64,000 bases of DNA from Spirochaetes bacterium GWB1_60_80 (GCA_001829185.1 MIAR01000037.1:1-64000); one strand, 5' to 3'; counted from the stretch's first letter, positions 1-7,846 are shown. Notes: generated by a model not told the origin, from the letters alone. Numbers and translations are program-made.

Positions 1-81
1 AAATGCATCAACCTGCTTCTCCTCGAATCCACGCATACTGCCCCTCCGCAAACAGTATACCATAGGAATACAAATTTGAGA

Positions 82-99
82 ATTTCAACAGCCTGTTAG
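82..99. repeat. terminus-like copy of the 138-bp dispersed repeat
   Basis: The bases ATTTCAACAGCCTGTTAG closely match the outer end of the dispersed repeat at 31053-31190 and 49424-49561, whose end reads TTTCAACACCCTGTTAG. Only about 18 bases match; the sequence further left diverges. It coincides with the point where the neighbouring HU-like reading frame stops, so it looks like the junction of an inserted element that is mostly outside the window or degraded. Inference rests on a short match. Confidence 0.45.
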
Positions 100-588
100 G
101 CGCAGCGACCGGCCCAAGGTCAGTTGGCTATCTACCTGGCTACTGAACAGGTCGACGATGCGGTTGATGAAGCCACCCGGTTCGGACTTGCTCACCGTGG
201 CCGTCGTCAGATTGGCGGTAATGGCGCGGGCTTCGGCGGTGGGCGTGCAGCGCACTTCAAAGCGGTTCAGGTCGGTTGGTGACGGATTCTCGCCGGAAAC
301 GCCTCCTTTGACGCCCAGGTAGGCGGTGCAGATGTCCAGCACGTTGACGGCGCTGCCGGTGGCTAAGAGGCGCAAGATCTCGGTCTTCAAGAGGCCAGCG
401 CAGTACTGTATGGTCAGCGGCCGGACGCTGGTCTCATGCTCGCCGATGTGGGCGATGATGTTAGCCAGGTTGATGGTCTGGCTGTTGCGCTGGACGCGGC
501 CATAATATTCATTGCCGACTTCGCTCAGGCTATTGCTGTGCAGCACGACATTGAGCTTGCGCGCCTCGGTTGTAAACGTAGTGTTCAT
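85..588 (-). CDS. HU-like DNA-binding protein with truncated C-terminal domain
   Basis: The start at 588 is chosen because GGAG lies five bases before ATGAACACTACG. The product is about 167 residues. The first ~110 residues (TTFTTEARKLNVV, then YYGRVQRNSQTINLANI, then GLLKTEILRLLATG) resemble the HU/IHF-like domain of Bacteroidetes and spirochaete proteins that carry a C-terminal DUF4469-type Ig fold. The last residues (TLGRSLRLTG) look like the first strand of that Ig fold, after which the frame hits a stop inside a repeat terminus at 82-99. I infer an originally longer protein cut by an insertion. The DNA-binding role is by family resemblance only. No partner gene is visible. Confidence 0.55.
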   Translation of the reverse strand: MNTTFTTEARKLNVVLHSNSLSEVGNEYYGRVQRNSQTINLANIIAHIGEHETSVRPLTIQYCAGLLKTEILRLLATGSAVNVLDICTAYLGVKGGVSGENPSPTDLNRFEVRCTPTAEARAITANLTTATVSKSEPGGFINRIVDLFSSQVDSQLTLGRSLRLTGC

Positions 589-611
589 GATAACTCCATG
601 GTATGGCAATG

Positions 612-630
612 GGCTTTCCCAGGGAAGGCC
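612..630. repeat. 19-bp palindrome upstream of the HU-like gene
   Basis: GGCTTTCCCAGGGAAGGCC reads as an inverted repeat with one mismatch around a central A. It lies 24 bases upstream of the HU-like start codon, in its probable 5' untranslated region or promoter, so it could be an operator or an RNA hairpin. No function can be assigned. Confidence 0.4.
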
Positions 631-808
631 TAGAGGGTAATCTCAAATTCCTGTAAATCATCGCAGAACGGTCTAAGACCATTCCTGTATTGGAAGCTGC
701 GGCAATTTGCCAGTAGCAATTTACCGGTGGCAGGCTGCCAGTGGCAGGCTACGTTTGATCATGGACCGAAGCTTCATCCCAGTAACCCCATGCTTCATTG
801 TCTTATAA

Positions 809-852
809 GAGTCTTGTCAGAGTCTTGTCAGAGTCTTGTCAGAGTCTTCTCA
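809..852. repeat. tandem repeat, 11-bp unit x 4
   Basis: Three perfect copies of GAGTCTTGTCA (809-841) are followed by a fourth with one change (842-852). The unit is not a multiple of three and no gene covers it. Confidence 0.85.
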
Positions 853-963
853 TAGTGCACCTCTCTTTCCTTGTTCCTTGGTTATGGTCATCCGGCTATC
901 ATGTATTACTATGAATTTCGTTATATAAAACACATAATTAGGCTTAGAACTGCGGATATTAAA

Positions 964-1089
964 TAGTTTAAGGTGGGTATCCATTCGGCTCAGGTCAACA
1001 CAAGATGTAGTGGTATGTTATAAAAATGGCCATCAAAAACCACAATTTCTAGTGGGTGCCTGAGCCAAGTGGATACCCACCTAGTTTAA
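964..1089. mobile_element. MITE-like element, 110 bp, with 8-bp target duplication
   Basis: The element spans 972-1081. Its ends are 23-bp inverted repeats (972-994 and 1059-1081) that match at 21 of 23 positions and begin GGTGGGTATCCA. It is flanked by a perfect direct repeat TAGTTTAA (964-971 and 1082-1089), as expected for an 8-bp target site duplication. The interior is AT-rich, encodes nothing and extends the hairpin imperfectly. This is the structure of a non-autonomous miniature inverted-repeat transposable element mobilised by a transposase elsewhere. The parent family cannot be named from the ends alone. Confidence 0.8.
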
Positions 1090-1171
1090 TAATCGCTTGT
1101 GTATACGATCTACTGAAATTCTTAGTAAGTCAGCCACCCGAATCAGCTACGACCCCGCATCCGCTTACTGA

Positions 1172-1187
1172 AATAACAATTGTTATT
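1172..1187. repeat. 16-bp perfect palindrome
   Basis: AATAACAATTGTTATT is perfectly self-complementary and lies in the most AT-rich part of the intergenic island. Related half-sites (TAACAA, GTAACA) follow within 50 bases. It could be a regulator site; no adjacent gene makes this clear. Confidence 0.45.
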
Positions 1188-1347
1188 AAATTTTGGTAAC
1201 AAATAGTAACTTGTAACAATTATTATTTATTGCTTTATTTAATGCGCACAGGTACTGGAGGAGGCTGGCGATAGTATAATGGAAGGCAAGCTGACTAGAC
1301 GAATCAGCCCGCATCGAACTATAAATAGTGCGCGGATAGCATTATTA

Positions 1348-1484
1348 ATGGTCCATCCATAACGCTATCAATGGTCCTTGGATAGCCTTATCAATGGTCC
1401 TTGGATAGCCTTATCAATGGTCCTTGGATAGCCTTATCAATGGTCCTTGGATAGCCTTATCAATGTACTTGGATAGCCCTGTCA
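1348..1484. repeat. tandem repeat, 23-bp unit
   Basis: Four identical 23-bp units (ATGGTCCTTGGATAGCCTTA plus TCA) lie at 1371-1393, 1394-1416, 1417-1439 and 1440-1462. A diverged unit precedes them (1348-1370) and a diverged 22-base unit follows (1463-1484). There are no spacers, so this is not a CRISPR array. A 23-base unit changes frame at each copy, so it does not encode a repeat protein. Identity of the central units suggests recent expansion. Confidence 0.9.
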
Positions 1485-1668
1485 AGAGTACATGGATAAG
1501 GCTCGCTCGGGCAGGCGCTCATCCTTCGCCAACCAGTCTGCAATCACTCCGGCCGGAGGCTACTTGGCAACGTTTTTCTGCCTCGCACCTTAAAAAAACC
1601 AAAATTCCGATTTTTTCAGACAGAATGCGCTATATTGTAGGGTGTACGAGTCAAGCAGGAGGTTTTGT

Positions 1669-2193
1669 ATGAAACGTCTGATTATGGTTCTGTTTATTGC
1701 ACTGGCTTTCAGCGTCGTGGCCTCGGCCCAGGTGCGGATAGATTTGGGTATCGATGTACCATTAAGTGTCGGCGCGGTAGCCGAAGGTATTGGTCTGGTC
1801 GGTGATCCACTGGATTTGCCAGTTACCTTGCCCTTCCCGTCTGCCGGCCTCTACTACCGACTCGGCGATGGCGGCCTGCGCTTCGGTGTAGGCGCTCGCA
1901 TGTATTCCCTCGTCTTTATTAGCCTGGTTTGGCCTAATGCTTTTGTGGAACTTGAATTGGGGCCAGTGGTACTTGCCGGCCAAGTTGGTGGCGGCGCCTT
2001 CTTTATGTTTGGTCTGCTGGGAAACCGGACCGAGTTCGGTCAGGTCTTCATGCCGGACGTCTCGGCCTGGTTCAAGCTGGGCGACACCTTCCGCGTCGGC
2101 GCTGGCGCCATCGGCCTGTTCCTGCCTGATGTCACATCCGAGGCCTTGCCCGTAGTCTTCTACCTCGGAGTCAAGGCTGCCATGAATTTATAG
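1669..2193 (+). CDS. exported, probable outer-membrane beta-barrel protein
   Basis: The start at 1669 follows AGGAGG (1657-1662) at six bases, and a TATATT box lies at 1631-1636. The 174-residue product starts with a typical signal peptide (MKRLIMVLFIALAFSVVASA) cleaved after A-S-A. The mature part is glycine-rich with alternating hydrophobic strands (LYYRLGDGGLRFGVGARMY; VFYLGVKAAMNL at the C-terminus), a pattern seen in small outer-membrane barrels of spirochaetes. No catalytic motif is visible. It stands alone, followed by its own hairpin terminator. Function unknown; barrel assignment is inference from the strand pattern. Confidence 0.7.
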   Translation: MKRLIMVLFIALAFSVVASAQVRIDLGIDVPLSVGAVAEGIGLVGDPLDLPVTLPFPSAGLYYRLGDGGLRFGVGARMYSLVFISLVWPNAFVELELGPVVLAGQVGGGAFFMFGLLGNRTEFGQVFMPDVSAWFKLGDTFRVGAGAIGLFLPDVTSEALPVVFYLGVKAAMNL

Positions 2194-2225
2194 TCCAAAC
2201 CTCCAGCTGGCCTGGATCCGCCCGA

Positions 2226-2262
2226 AGGGCCAACCTGCAAAGAGTGCCGGCTGGCCCTTTTT
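2226..2262 (+). terminator. rho-independent terminator of the exported-protein gene
   Basis: AGGGCCA (2226-2232) pairs with TGGCCCT (2252-2258), and the stem runs directly into TTTTT. It lies 33 bases after the stop codon at 2193. Confidence 0.65.
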
Positions 2263-2299
2263 CTGGCCCGGACGGACCGGCTGTCCGACGCCAAGGCGC

Positions 2300-2336
2300 A
2301 AAAAAAACCCGCGTGTCCAGGTTTGGACAGGCGGGC
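2300..2336 (-). terminator. rho-independent terminator of the ribosomal operon
   Basis: Read on the minus strand, CCCGCCTGTCCA pairs with TGGACACGCGGG around AACC (2308-2336), followed by eight T (2300-2307). This is a strong intrinsic terminator for the long minus-strand operon and lies about 30 bases after the zinc-ribbon gene's stop. Confidence 0.9.
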
Positions 2337-2367
2337 TTTCAATTGGACAGTCGGCGGGGCCGGCTGT

Positions 2368-2538
2368 TTATTTCTTGTTGGCCAGGGTGGCCTTGCAGAT
2401 CTTGCAGATCTTAGTCTTCTGACCCTCGATCTCCTGCTCGTAGAGCAGCTTCACGCCGGTCTTCTTGCAGACCGGGCACTGCCCGCGGCCGCCATTGGCC
2501 AGTTCCTGGATACCTTTACCACGATGTGCTTTCGACAT
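2368..2538 (-). CDS. 56-residue zinc-ribbon protein at the end of the ribosomal operon
   Basis: The start codon at 2538 follows GGAGG at seven bases on the minus strand. The basic 56-residue protein begins MSKAHRGKGIQEL and carries two cysteine pairs, CPVC (residues 21-24) and CKIC (45-48), which should form one zinc ribbon. It is 14 bases downstream of rplQ and upstream of the operon terminator, so it is co-transcribed with ribosomal proteins. Size, charge and position suggest a ribosome- or RNA-associated protein. It does not match a universal ribosomal protein that I recognise (it is not L33, L28, L31 or L36), and its role is unknown. Confidence 0.85.
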   Translation of the reverse strand: MSKAHRGKGIQELANGGRGQCPVCKKTGVKLLYEQEIEGQKTKICKICKATLANKK

Positions 2539-2552
2539 GCGTTTCCTCCGCC

Positions 2553-3062
2553 TTATTTCGTTTCCGCGTCCGCGGCGGCTTTTGCGGCCGGAGCCTTCTT
2601 GCCGGCAGCCTTGGCCGTTGAGGCTTTGGCCTTGACCTTCTCAGCCTTGACTTTGGCCTTCTGCTTGTCCTTGGCTTCGTCTTTCTTGGTCTTCTCGTCG
2701 TCGGCCTTGCGATCCACCAGTTCCAGGATCACCATGCTGGCGGCGTCGCCCTTGCGGAACCCCATCTTCAGGATGCGGGTATAGCCGCCGGCCCGGGCCT
2801 TCATGCGCGGACCGATGTCGGTAAAGAGCTTGACGAGCACGCCCTCGTCCATGATCTTGGCGGCCAGCAGCCGCCGGTTGTTGACGGAATCTTCTTTGGC
2901 GCGGGTAATCATCTTTTCGGCAGTGCGCCGCACTTCCAGGGCCTTGGCCTTGGTCGTGACGATGCGCTCATGCTTGAAAAGGACCGTTGCCATATTCCGC
3001 AGCGTCGCCTTGCGGTGCGCCGCCATCATGTTGAGTTTATTGAAACCCTTCTTATGATTCAT
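2553..3062 (-). CDS. rplQ: 50S ribosomal protein L17
   Basis: L17 lines the peptide exit side of the large subunit. The first ~117 residues match the family ([59 protein letters not shown]). At 169 residues it is much longer than the usual 115-130. Residues after about 117 form a Lys/Ala-rich tail that is probably disordered and RNA-binding. The start overlaps the end of rpoA by 11 bases, implying translational coupling. Confidence 0.97.
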   Translation of the reverse strand: MNHKKGFNKLNMMAAHRKATLRNMATVLFKHERIVTTKAKALEVRRTAEKMITRAKEDSVNNRRLLAAKIMDEGVLVKLFTDIGPRMKARAGGYTRILKMGFRKGDAASMVILELVDRKADDEKTKKDEAKDKQKAKVKAEKVKAKASTAKAAGKKAPAAKAAADAETK

Positions 3063-4107
3063 GACTGTCTTCCTTCTGCTTTTCCACCTTGAGATGGTTG
3101 CGGAGCTGGGTATAGTCGGTCATTCCCAGGCTCAGGTTCCACTCGACCAGGCGGTCCTTTATTTCCTGCAAAGATTTCTTGCCGAAATTTCTGGTCTTGG
3201 CGATATCGTCCTCGGTCTTGCGCGTCAGATCGCCGATGGTCTTGATGTTGGCGTTCTTCAGGCAATTAGACGAGCGCACCGAAAGTTCCAGTTCTTCGAC
3301 CGGGGTGGCCAGGATCTGCTTAATCCGGTCGTCGAGCTCGTCGGCTTCCTCGTCGCCGCCATTGTCCGATTCGTCAAAGTTGACGAAAATCGAGAAATGG
3401 TCTTTGGCGATCTTGGCGGCCTCGGCCAGGGCGTCTTCCGGCTTGATGGTGCCGTCGGTCCAAATCTCCAGGACCAGTTTGTCGTAGTCCGAGCGCTGCC
3501 CCACCCGGGTGGGCTCAACCGCGAAACGCGACTTGATGACCGGCGAAAACACCGCGTCCATCGGAATGGTGCCTACCACCTCGATATACTTCTCGTTCAC
3601 CTCGCTGGCCACGTAGCCGCGTCCCAGGTCCACCTGGATCTCGACGTCGAGTTTCGTGCCAGCCATCAAAGTCATGATGGTGGCGTTCGGGTTAAGGATT
3701 TTCAGCGAGCTCTGGGCGATCAAGTCGGCGGCGGTAATAACCGCCGGCCCGGCGAATTCGAACCCAAAGGTAGCCTGATCCTCGTCCAGCGGCAACTGCA
3801 CGCGCAGCTGCTTCAGGTTGTTCAGGATCTCGATGGTATCCTCGGTAACGCCGGGGATGGTCTCGAACTCGGAGGCGACCACGTGCTGGCCGCCGTCCGG
3901 TTGCTGGCAGGTTATCCGCACAGCCGTGATCGCGTAGCCCTGGATGGAGGAAAGAAGGATGCGGCGCAAAGTATTACCGATAGTAGTACCGTAACCGGGC
4001 TCAAAGGGATAGGCAAGGAATTTGCCATAGTCAGAGGTGCTTTCACTCTGCTCGTACGTAATACCCTTGGGCCGCTTGAATCCCTTAAGCAAGTTTTTTC
4101 GCGCCAT
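3052..4107 (-). CDS. rpoA: DNA-directed RNA polymerase subunit alpha
   Basis: Alpha nucleates polymerase assembly through its N-terminal domain and contacts UP elements and activators through its C-terminal domain. The 351-residue product has the N-terminal motifs [19 protein letters not shown] and the C-terminal helix-hairpin-helix region [14 protein letters not shown] with [11 protein letters not shown], linked by an acidic stretch ([16 protein letters not shown]) that is longer than in E. coli. It sits between rpsD and rplQ, the usual alpha-operon order. Confidence 0.98.
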   Translation of the reverse strand: MARKNLLKGFKRPKGITYEQSESTSDYGKFLAYPFEPGYGTTIGNTLRRILLSSIQGYAITAVRITCQQPDGGQHVVASEFETIPGVTEDTIEILNNLKQLRVQLPLDEDQATFGFEFAGPAVITAADLIAQSSLKILNPNATIMTLMAGTKLDVEIQVDLGRGYVASEVNEKYIEVVGTIPMDAVFSPVIKSRFAVEPTRVGQRSDYDKLVLEIWTDGTIKPEDALAEAAKIAKDHFSIFVNFDESDNGGDEEADELDDRIKQILATPVEELELSVRSSNCLKNANIKTIGDLTRKTEDDIAKTRNFGKKSLQEIKDRLVEWNLSLGMTDYTQLRNHLKVEKQKEDSHES

Positions 4108-4116
4108 GTCTGCCCC

Positions 4117-4752
4117 TTATTTCGAATAGAGCTCGACCACGAGCTGTTCGCGGATGTCGGCCATATCGGTGATATCCTGTCGCTGCGGTATGATATTGAG
4201 TTTGCCTTCGCATTTGCCGACATCGAGCGACAGCCAGGGCATGACGCCGCTCTTCTCGTACTCACCCAGGGCGCCTAAAAGCACCTTGTTGGTCCGGTAG
4301 GCCGGATGAATACTGACCACGTCGCCAGCCTTGAGGATGTACGAGGGGATGTTGACGCGCTTGCCGTTAACTTGAACATGGCCGTGCAACACCACCTGGC
4401 GGGCCTGGGCGCGGCTGGAAGCGAAGCGCAGGCGATAGGCGACATTGTCGAGGCGGCGTTCCAGCAAGGTCAAAAGGGTCTCGCCAGTCTTGCCGGGCAT
4501 ACGGGCAGCCTTCTCGAAGGTCAGGCGGAACTGCTTTTCCTGCATTCCGTAAGATTTCTTGAGCTTCTGCTTCTCGCGCAGCTGGACGGCGTAATCGGTC
4601 TGCTTCTTGGCGCGGACCTTAGGGTCACGTCCGGGCAAGGGCCGCTTGCGGTTAATCGGGCATTTGTCGGACTTGCACTTGTCACCCTTCAGAAACAATC
4701 GTTTGCTCTCGGTGCGGCACAGGCGGCACCGGGGGCCGGTATATCTTCCCAT
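4117..4752 (-). CDS. rpsD: 30S ribosomal protein S4
   Basis: S4 is a primary 16S rRNA binder and often the translational repressor of the alpha operon. The 211-residue protein begins MGRYTGPRCRLCRTE and has four cysteines (CRLC, then CKSDKC) in the N-terminal region, so it is the zinc-binding S4 type. The S4 RNA-binding domain follows (LDNVAYRLRFASSRAQARQ). It lies 17 bases after rpsK and 9 before rpoA. Confidence 0.98.
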   Translation of the reverse strand: MGRYTGPRCRLCRTESKRLFLKGDKCKSDKCPINRKRPLPGRDPKVRAKKQTDYAVQLREKQKLKKSYGMQEKQFRLTFEKAARMPGKTGETLLTLLERRLDNVAYRLRFASSRAQARQVVLHGHVQVNGKRVNIPSYILKAGDVVSIHPAYRTNKVLLGALGEYEKSGVMPWLSLDVGKCEGKLNIIPQRQDITDMADIREQLVVELYSK

Positions 4753-4769
4753 TTATAGTCTCCCCTACC

Positions 4770-5165
4770 TTACATTCTTCGCGCTTTTCTGGGGCGGCAG
4801 CCGTTGTGAGGAATGGGTGTAACGTCACTGATGCTCTTGATCTTGAGACCAAGCGCGCCGATCTGGCGGATGGCCGACTCGCGACCGATACCGGGACCTT
4901 TGACATACACGTGCACTTCGCGAAGGCCTACGTTGAGGGCCTTCGATACTGCCTGTTCGGTGACGGACTGTGCCGCGAAGGGGGTGGATTTCTTCGCGCC
5001 ACGGAAGCCCAGGCCACCGGAGGAACCCCAGGAAATGGCATTACCGTTGAGATCGGTAACGGTGATAATGGTGTTGTTGAAGGTAGCCTGGATAAAGACT
5101 TTCCCTTCATAAACACTTTTTTTCTCTTTTCGCTTCTTGGTCTTGGTCTTTACTACTTGCGCCAC
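4770..5165 (-). CDS. rpsK: 30S ribosomal protein S11
   Basis: S11 forms part of the platform near the mRNA exit. The 131-residue product shows the family core ([41 protein letters not shown]) and the conserved C-terminus [15 protein letters not shown]. The N-terminus is rich in lysine. Gene order rpsM-rpsK-rpsD is standard. Confidence 0.98.
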   Translation of the reverse strand: MAQVVKTKTKKRKEKKSVYEGKVFIQATFNNTIITVTDLNGNAISWGSSGGLGFRGAKKSTPFAAQSVTEQAVSKALNVGLREVHVYVKGPGIGRESAIRQIGALGLKIKSISDVTPIPHNGCRPRKARRM

Positions 5166-5180
5166 GGTGCAATCCTCCCC

Positions 5181-5549
5181 TTAAACCTTCTTCTTGTTGG
5201 CCACGGTCTTCTTCTTACCTTTGCGGGTGCGCGCATTGGTGCGAGTGCGCTGGCCACGGACCGGCAGACCTCGACGATGACGCAGACCGCGGTAGCAACC
5301 GATGTCCATCAAGCGTTTGATATTGAGAGCGATTTCGGAGCGAAGCCGTCCTTCAACCTTGTAATCATTTTCGATGAGCTTGCGCAGCTCATTGACTTCA
5401 TCATTGGAAAGATCGTTGATATTCCTGTTCGGATCGATCTTGACCGCGTCGCAGATCTTGCGAGCGCTAGTGCGGCCGATACCGTAAATGTAGGTAAGGG
5501 CGATTTCAACGTGCTTGTTGGGTAAATCAATACCCGCTATACGAGCCAT
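5181..5549 (-). CDS. rpsM: 30S ribosomal protein S13
   Basis: S13 sits in the small-subunit head and contacts the P-site tRNA and the L5 bridge. The 122-residue product begins [20 protein letters not shown] and has the helix-two-turn-helix motif ([12 protein letters not shown]) and the basic tail with [19 protein letters not shown]. It is 14 bases after rpmJ. Confidence 0.98.
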   Translation of the reverse strand: MARIAGIDLPNKHVEIALTYIYGIGRTSARKICDAVKIDPNRNINDLSNDEVNELRKLIENDYKVEGRLRSEIALNIKRLMDIGCYRGLRHRRGLPVRGQRTRTNARTRKGKKKTVANKKKV

Positions 5550-5563
5550 CTACAGTGTCCCCC

Positions 5564-5677
5564 TTAACCTTGTTTCTGCTTGTGCTTGGGATTATCGCAG
5601 ATGATGCGCACGATTCCCTTGCGCTTGATCACCTTGCATTTATCACAAATGCGCTTGACGCTAGTCCTGACTTTCAT
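5564..5677 (-). CDS. rpmJ: 50S ribosomal protein L36
   Basis: The 37-residue protein is encoded between secY and rpsM. It begins [20 protein letters not shown] and contains the zinc ligands C11, C14, C27 and H32 of the zinc-binding L36 type. GAGGA lies seven bases before the ATG. Adenylate kinase, map and infA, which often lie between secY and rpmJ in other phyla, are absent here; a 168-base gap without a gene (5678-5845) takes their place. Confidence 0.96.
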   Translation of the reverse strand: MKVRTSVKRICDKCKVIKRKGIVRIICDNPKHKQKQG

Positions 5678-5845
5678 AGTCAATTCCTCCATGCCATACG
5701 AATAGATTTTGTACCACATTTAGCCATGCTTGGTCTAGCGGTACGGGTCAGGATTTCGTGAGTTAAATCCTTGTCCGACCACTACAACCGACCGCCGGCC
5801 CGCTACCGCCCGGCAACCGCCCCGACGGGACGGCCGCCAGACGGC

Positions 5846-7162
5846 TTACAGGTTGCGCGCCTTGATATGGCCCTTCTTGGTCAGTCCATCGTGATGATGC
5901 ATTTTGAGCTGCGCCTCGATCTGGGACATGGTGTCGAGATCAACGCCGACCAGGATCAGCAGCGAGGTGCCGCCCAGCAGGTAGGACAGTTCCGCGGGGA
6001 ACTTGAACATCTGCTGTACCAGAGTCGGGATGAGCGCGATCAGGGCCAGATAAAGGGCGCCCGGTAATACGATTCTGTTCAGTATCCGGGTGAGGTATTC
6101 CTCCATCCGCTCGGAGCGGATACCGGGTATGGAACCACCATTCTCGCGAATGTTCTTGCTGATCTCTTGCGGGTTAAGCGTAACCTGGGTGTAGAAATAA
6201 GCGAAGAACACGATGAGCACTACATAAAGAATATTGTGCAAAAGACCTTCAGGCCGCAAGGCAAACGAAAGGTCGCGCACCCATTTGGCGCCGCTACCGA
6301 AACCCTGCAGCAACTGCAGCGGGAAGGTCAGCAACGACGAGGCAAAGATAACCGGGATGACGCCAGACGGGTTGATCTTGAACGGGATATAGGTGTTTTG
6401 ACCACCGTACATCCGGCGGCCGACCACGCGCTTGGCGTACTGCACCGGAATCTTGCGCTGGCCCTGTTGCTCGTAGACCACCATGGCGACGACCAAGACG
6501 AACATCAGGATCACGATCACGGCAAAAACCGGGTTGATCTCGTCATTGGTAATGGCGCGCCACAGTTCAAGCAGGCCATGCGGCAGACGGGCCACGATAC
6601 CGGCGAAGATGATAATCGAGATGCCGTTGCCGATACCGCGCTTGGTAATCTGTTCGCCGATCCAGACCAGGAACAAGGATCCAGTCGTGACGGTGAAGAT
6701 GGCCAGGAACGTGTACAGGGTCGGGCTGATCTCCGGCAGGATGACATCCATGCTCTTGGCGTAGCTGACCATGGCCAGCGACTGCACGATACAGACCACC
6801 ACGGTGCCTATCCTAGTATAGAAGGCGATCTTGCGCCGTCCACCGTCTTCCTCGGCCAGTTTCTTCAGGCTGGGGAAGACCACCAGCAGCAGCTGCATGA
6901 TGATCTGGGTGGAGATGTAGGGCATAACGCCAAGCATGAACAACGAGAAATTCTTGAAGGCACCGCCCGAGAAGAAGTCCAGATAATCGGTGATGCCGCC
7001 GGAAGTACCGGAACTGAGAGCGGTTTTGAGCGCGCTGGCATTGATACCCGGAATCGGGATATAGGTCCCGATCCGGAATATAATAAGCCAGGCGATCGTA
7101 TAGAGGATGCGTTGCCGCAGTTCTCTGATGCGGAAAACATCAACCAACGGGTTACCAGCCAT
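5846..7162 (-). CDS. secY: protein translocase channel subunit SecY
   Basis: SecY forms the channel of the general secretion pathway in the inner membrane. The 438-residue product has the ten-helix pattern, starting with the cytoplasmic DVFRIRELRQRILYT, IGTYIPIPGINA and the plug region, and the loop RGIGNGISIIIFAGI. It is placed after rplO as usual. It is the partner of SecA; a SecA-type ATPase of different type is encoded at 61558-63963. Confidence 0.98.
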   Translation of the reverse strand: MAGNPLVDVFRIRELRQRILYTIAWLIIFRIGTYIPIPGINASALKTALSSGTSGGITDYLDFFSGGAFKNFSLFMLGVMPYISTQIIMQLLLVVFPSLKKLAEEDGGRRKIAFYTRIGTVVVCIVQSLAMVSYAKSMDVILPEISPTLYTFLAIFTVTTGSLFLVWIGEQITKRGIGNGISIIIFAGIVARLPHGLLELWRAITNDEINPVFAVIVILMFVLVVAMVVYEQQGQRKIPVQYAKRVVGRRMYGGQNTYIPFKINPSGVIPVIFASSLLTFPLQLLQGFGSGAKWVRDLSFALRPEGLLHNILYVVLIVFFAYFYTQVTLNPQEISKNIRENGGSIPGIRSERMEEYLTRILNRIVLPGALYLALIALIPTLVQQMFKFPAELSYLLGGTSLLILVGVDLDTMSQIEAQLKMHHHDGLTKKGHIKARNL

Positions 7163-7194
7163 AAAAGCCTACCTTCCTTCCTGGATTTGCCTGA

Positions 7195-7644
7195 TCAGGG
7201 TGTCTCAACCTTGCCGCCGGCCTTTTCGATCTTGGTTTTGGCGGAGGCGGATACCTTGTCGACGACAAAGGTCAATGCCTTGGTCAACTCGCCGTTGCCG
7301 AGAATCTTGACCGGCAGATCCAGCTTGCGGGCCAGACCCTTGATGACCAGGTTTTCGGTATCGACGGTTTCGCCGACCACGAAGCGGGTCTCGACGTCCA
7401 GAAGGTTAACGATCTGGTAAACGGTGGCGAAGTTCTTGTTATTAAAGCCGCGATGGGCAATACGGCGGAATAAGGGCATCTGACCGCCCTCAAAGCCCGC
7501 ATAGGGGTTGCCGCCGCCGGAGCGCGACTGCTGGCCCTTGGAACCCTTACCGGCGTTGTCACCCATGCCGGAGCCGCGGCCGCGACCCACGATGCGCTTG
7601 CGCTTGGTGGCGCCAGCCGGCGGATGAAGATTGAAATCGGACAT
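7195..7644 (-). CDS. rplO: 50S ribosomal protein L15
   Basis: The 149-residue product has the family N-terminus (LHPPAGATKRKRIVGRGRGS, GMGDNAGKGSKGQQSRSGGG) and the motif FEGGQMPLFRRIAHRGFNN. It overlaps the rpmD stop by one base (TAATG), indicating coupled translation, and is followed by secY. Confidence 0.98.
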   Translation of the reverse strand: MSDFNLHPPAGATKRKRIVGRGRGSGMGDNAGKGSKGQQSRSGGGNPYAGFEGGQMPLFRRIAHRGFNNKNFATVYQIVNLLDVETRFVVGETVDTENLVIKGLARKLDLPVKILGNGELTKALTFVVDKVSASAKTKIEKAGGKVETP

Positions 7645-7844
7645 TACTTCTTCTCCTTGCCCTTGTAAGGGCGGACCTCAACCAGGTGGGAGACGGTGCG
7701 CACCATGCCGAGTATGGCCGGGCTGGCGTCCTGGATCACCACCGAGTTGACCTTGCGCAGGCCGAGGCAACGCACGGTGGCTACCTGGTTCGGCTTGCAG
7801 GAAATGACGCTCTTCATGAGTTCAATTTCGATTTTTTCAGCCAT
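7644..7844 (-). CDS. rpmD: 50S ribosomal protein L30
   Basis: The start at 7844 (MAEKIEIEL) is preferred over an upstream in-frame codon because it follows the rpsE stop by two bases and has a GGGG ribosome-binding sequence. The 66-residue product has the ferredoxin-like L30 pattern (SVISCKPNQVATVRCLGLRK, NSVVIQDASPAILGMVRTV). L30 is missing from some bacteria but present here. Confidence 0.95.
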   Translation of the reverse strand: MAEKIEIELMKSVISCKPNQVATVRCLGLRKVNSVVIQDASPAILGMVRTVSHLVEVRPYKGKEKK

Positions 7845-7846
7845 GA

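Larger units (their letters stand above)
589..1668. other. AT-rich non-coding island rich in repeats
   Basis: About 1.08 kb without a credible gene. It is much richer in A+T than the rest of the window, especially 880-1260. It holds a 19-bp palindrome (612-630), an 11-bp tandem repeat (809-852), a MITE-like element with target duplication (964-1089), a 16-bp perfect palindrome (1172-1187), a TATAAT box at 1275-1280 with no convincing -35 or gene, and a 23-bp tandem array (1348-1484). Open frames here are short, lack ribosome-binding sites or run through repeats whose unit is not a multiple of three. Confidence 0.7.

Noticed and set aside
1279-1362. 27-codon ORF starting at the TATAAT box
   Set aside because: Its start lies in a promoter-like box, the only purine-rich site is too far upstream, and it ends in the repeat array.
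1348-1484. CRISPR array
   Set aside because: The 23-bp units are directly adjacent without spacers, and no cas genes are present.
1424-1672. 82-codon ORF over the 23-bp repeats
   Set aside because: It runs through a repeat whose unit changes frame, has no ribosome-binding site and overlaps the promoter of the gene at 1669.
3061-4278. Long plus-strand ORF (405 codons) opposite rpoA and rpsD
   Set aside because: Antisense shadow of rpoA; the predicted sequence has no recognisable domain.
6167-7420. Long plus-strand ORF (417 codons) opposite secY and rplO
   Set aside because: It is antisense to two well-supported genes, has no family similarity and reflects the GC-rich codon bias of the minus strand.
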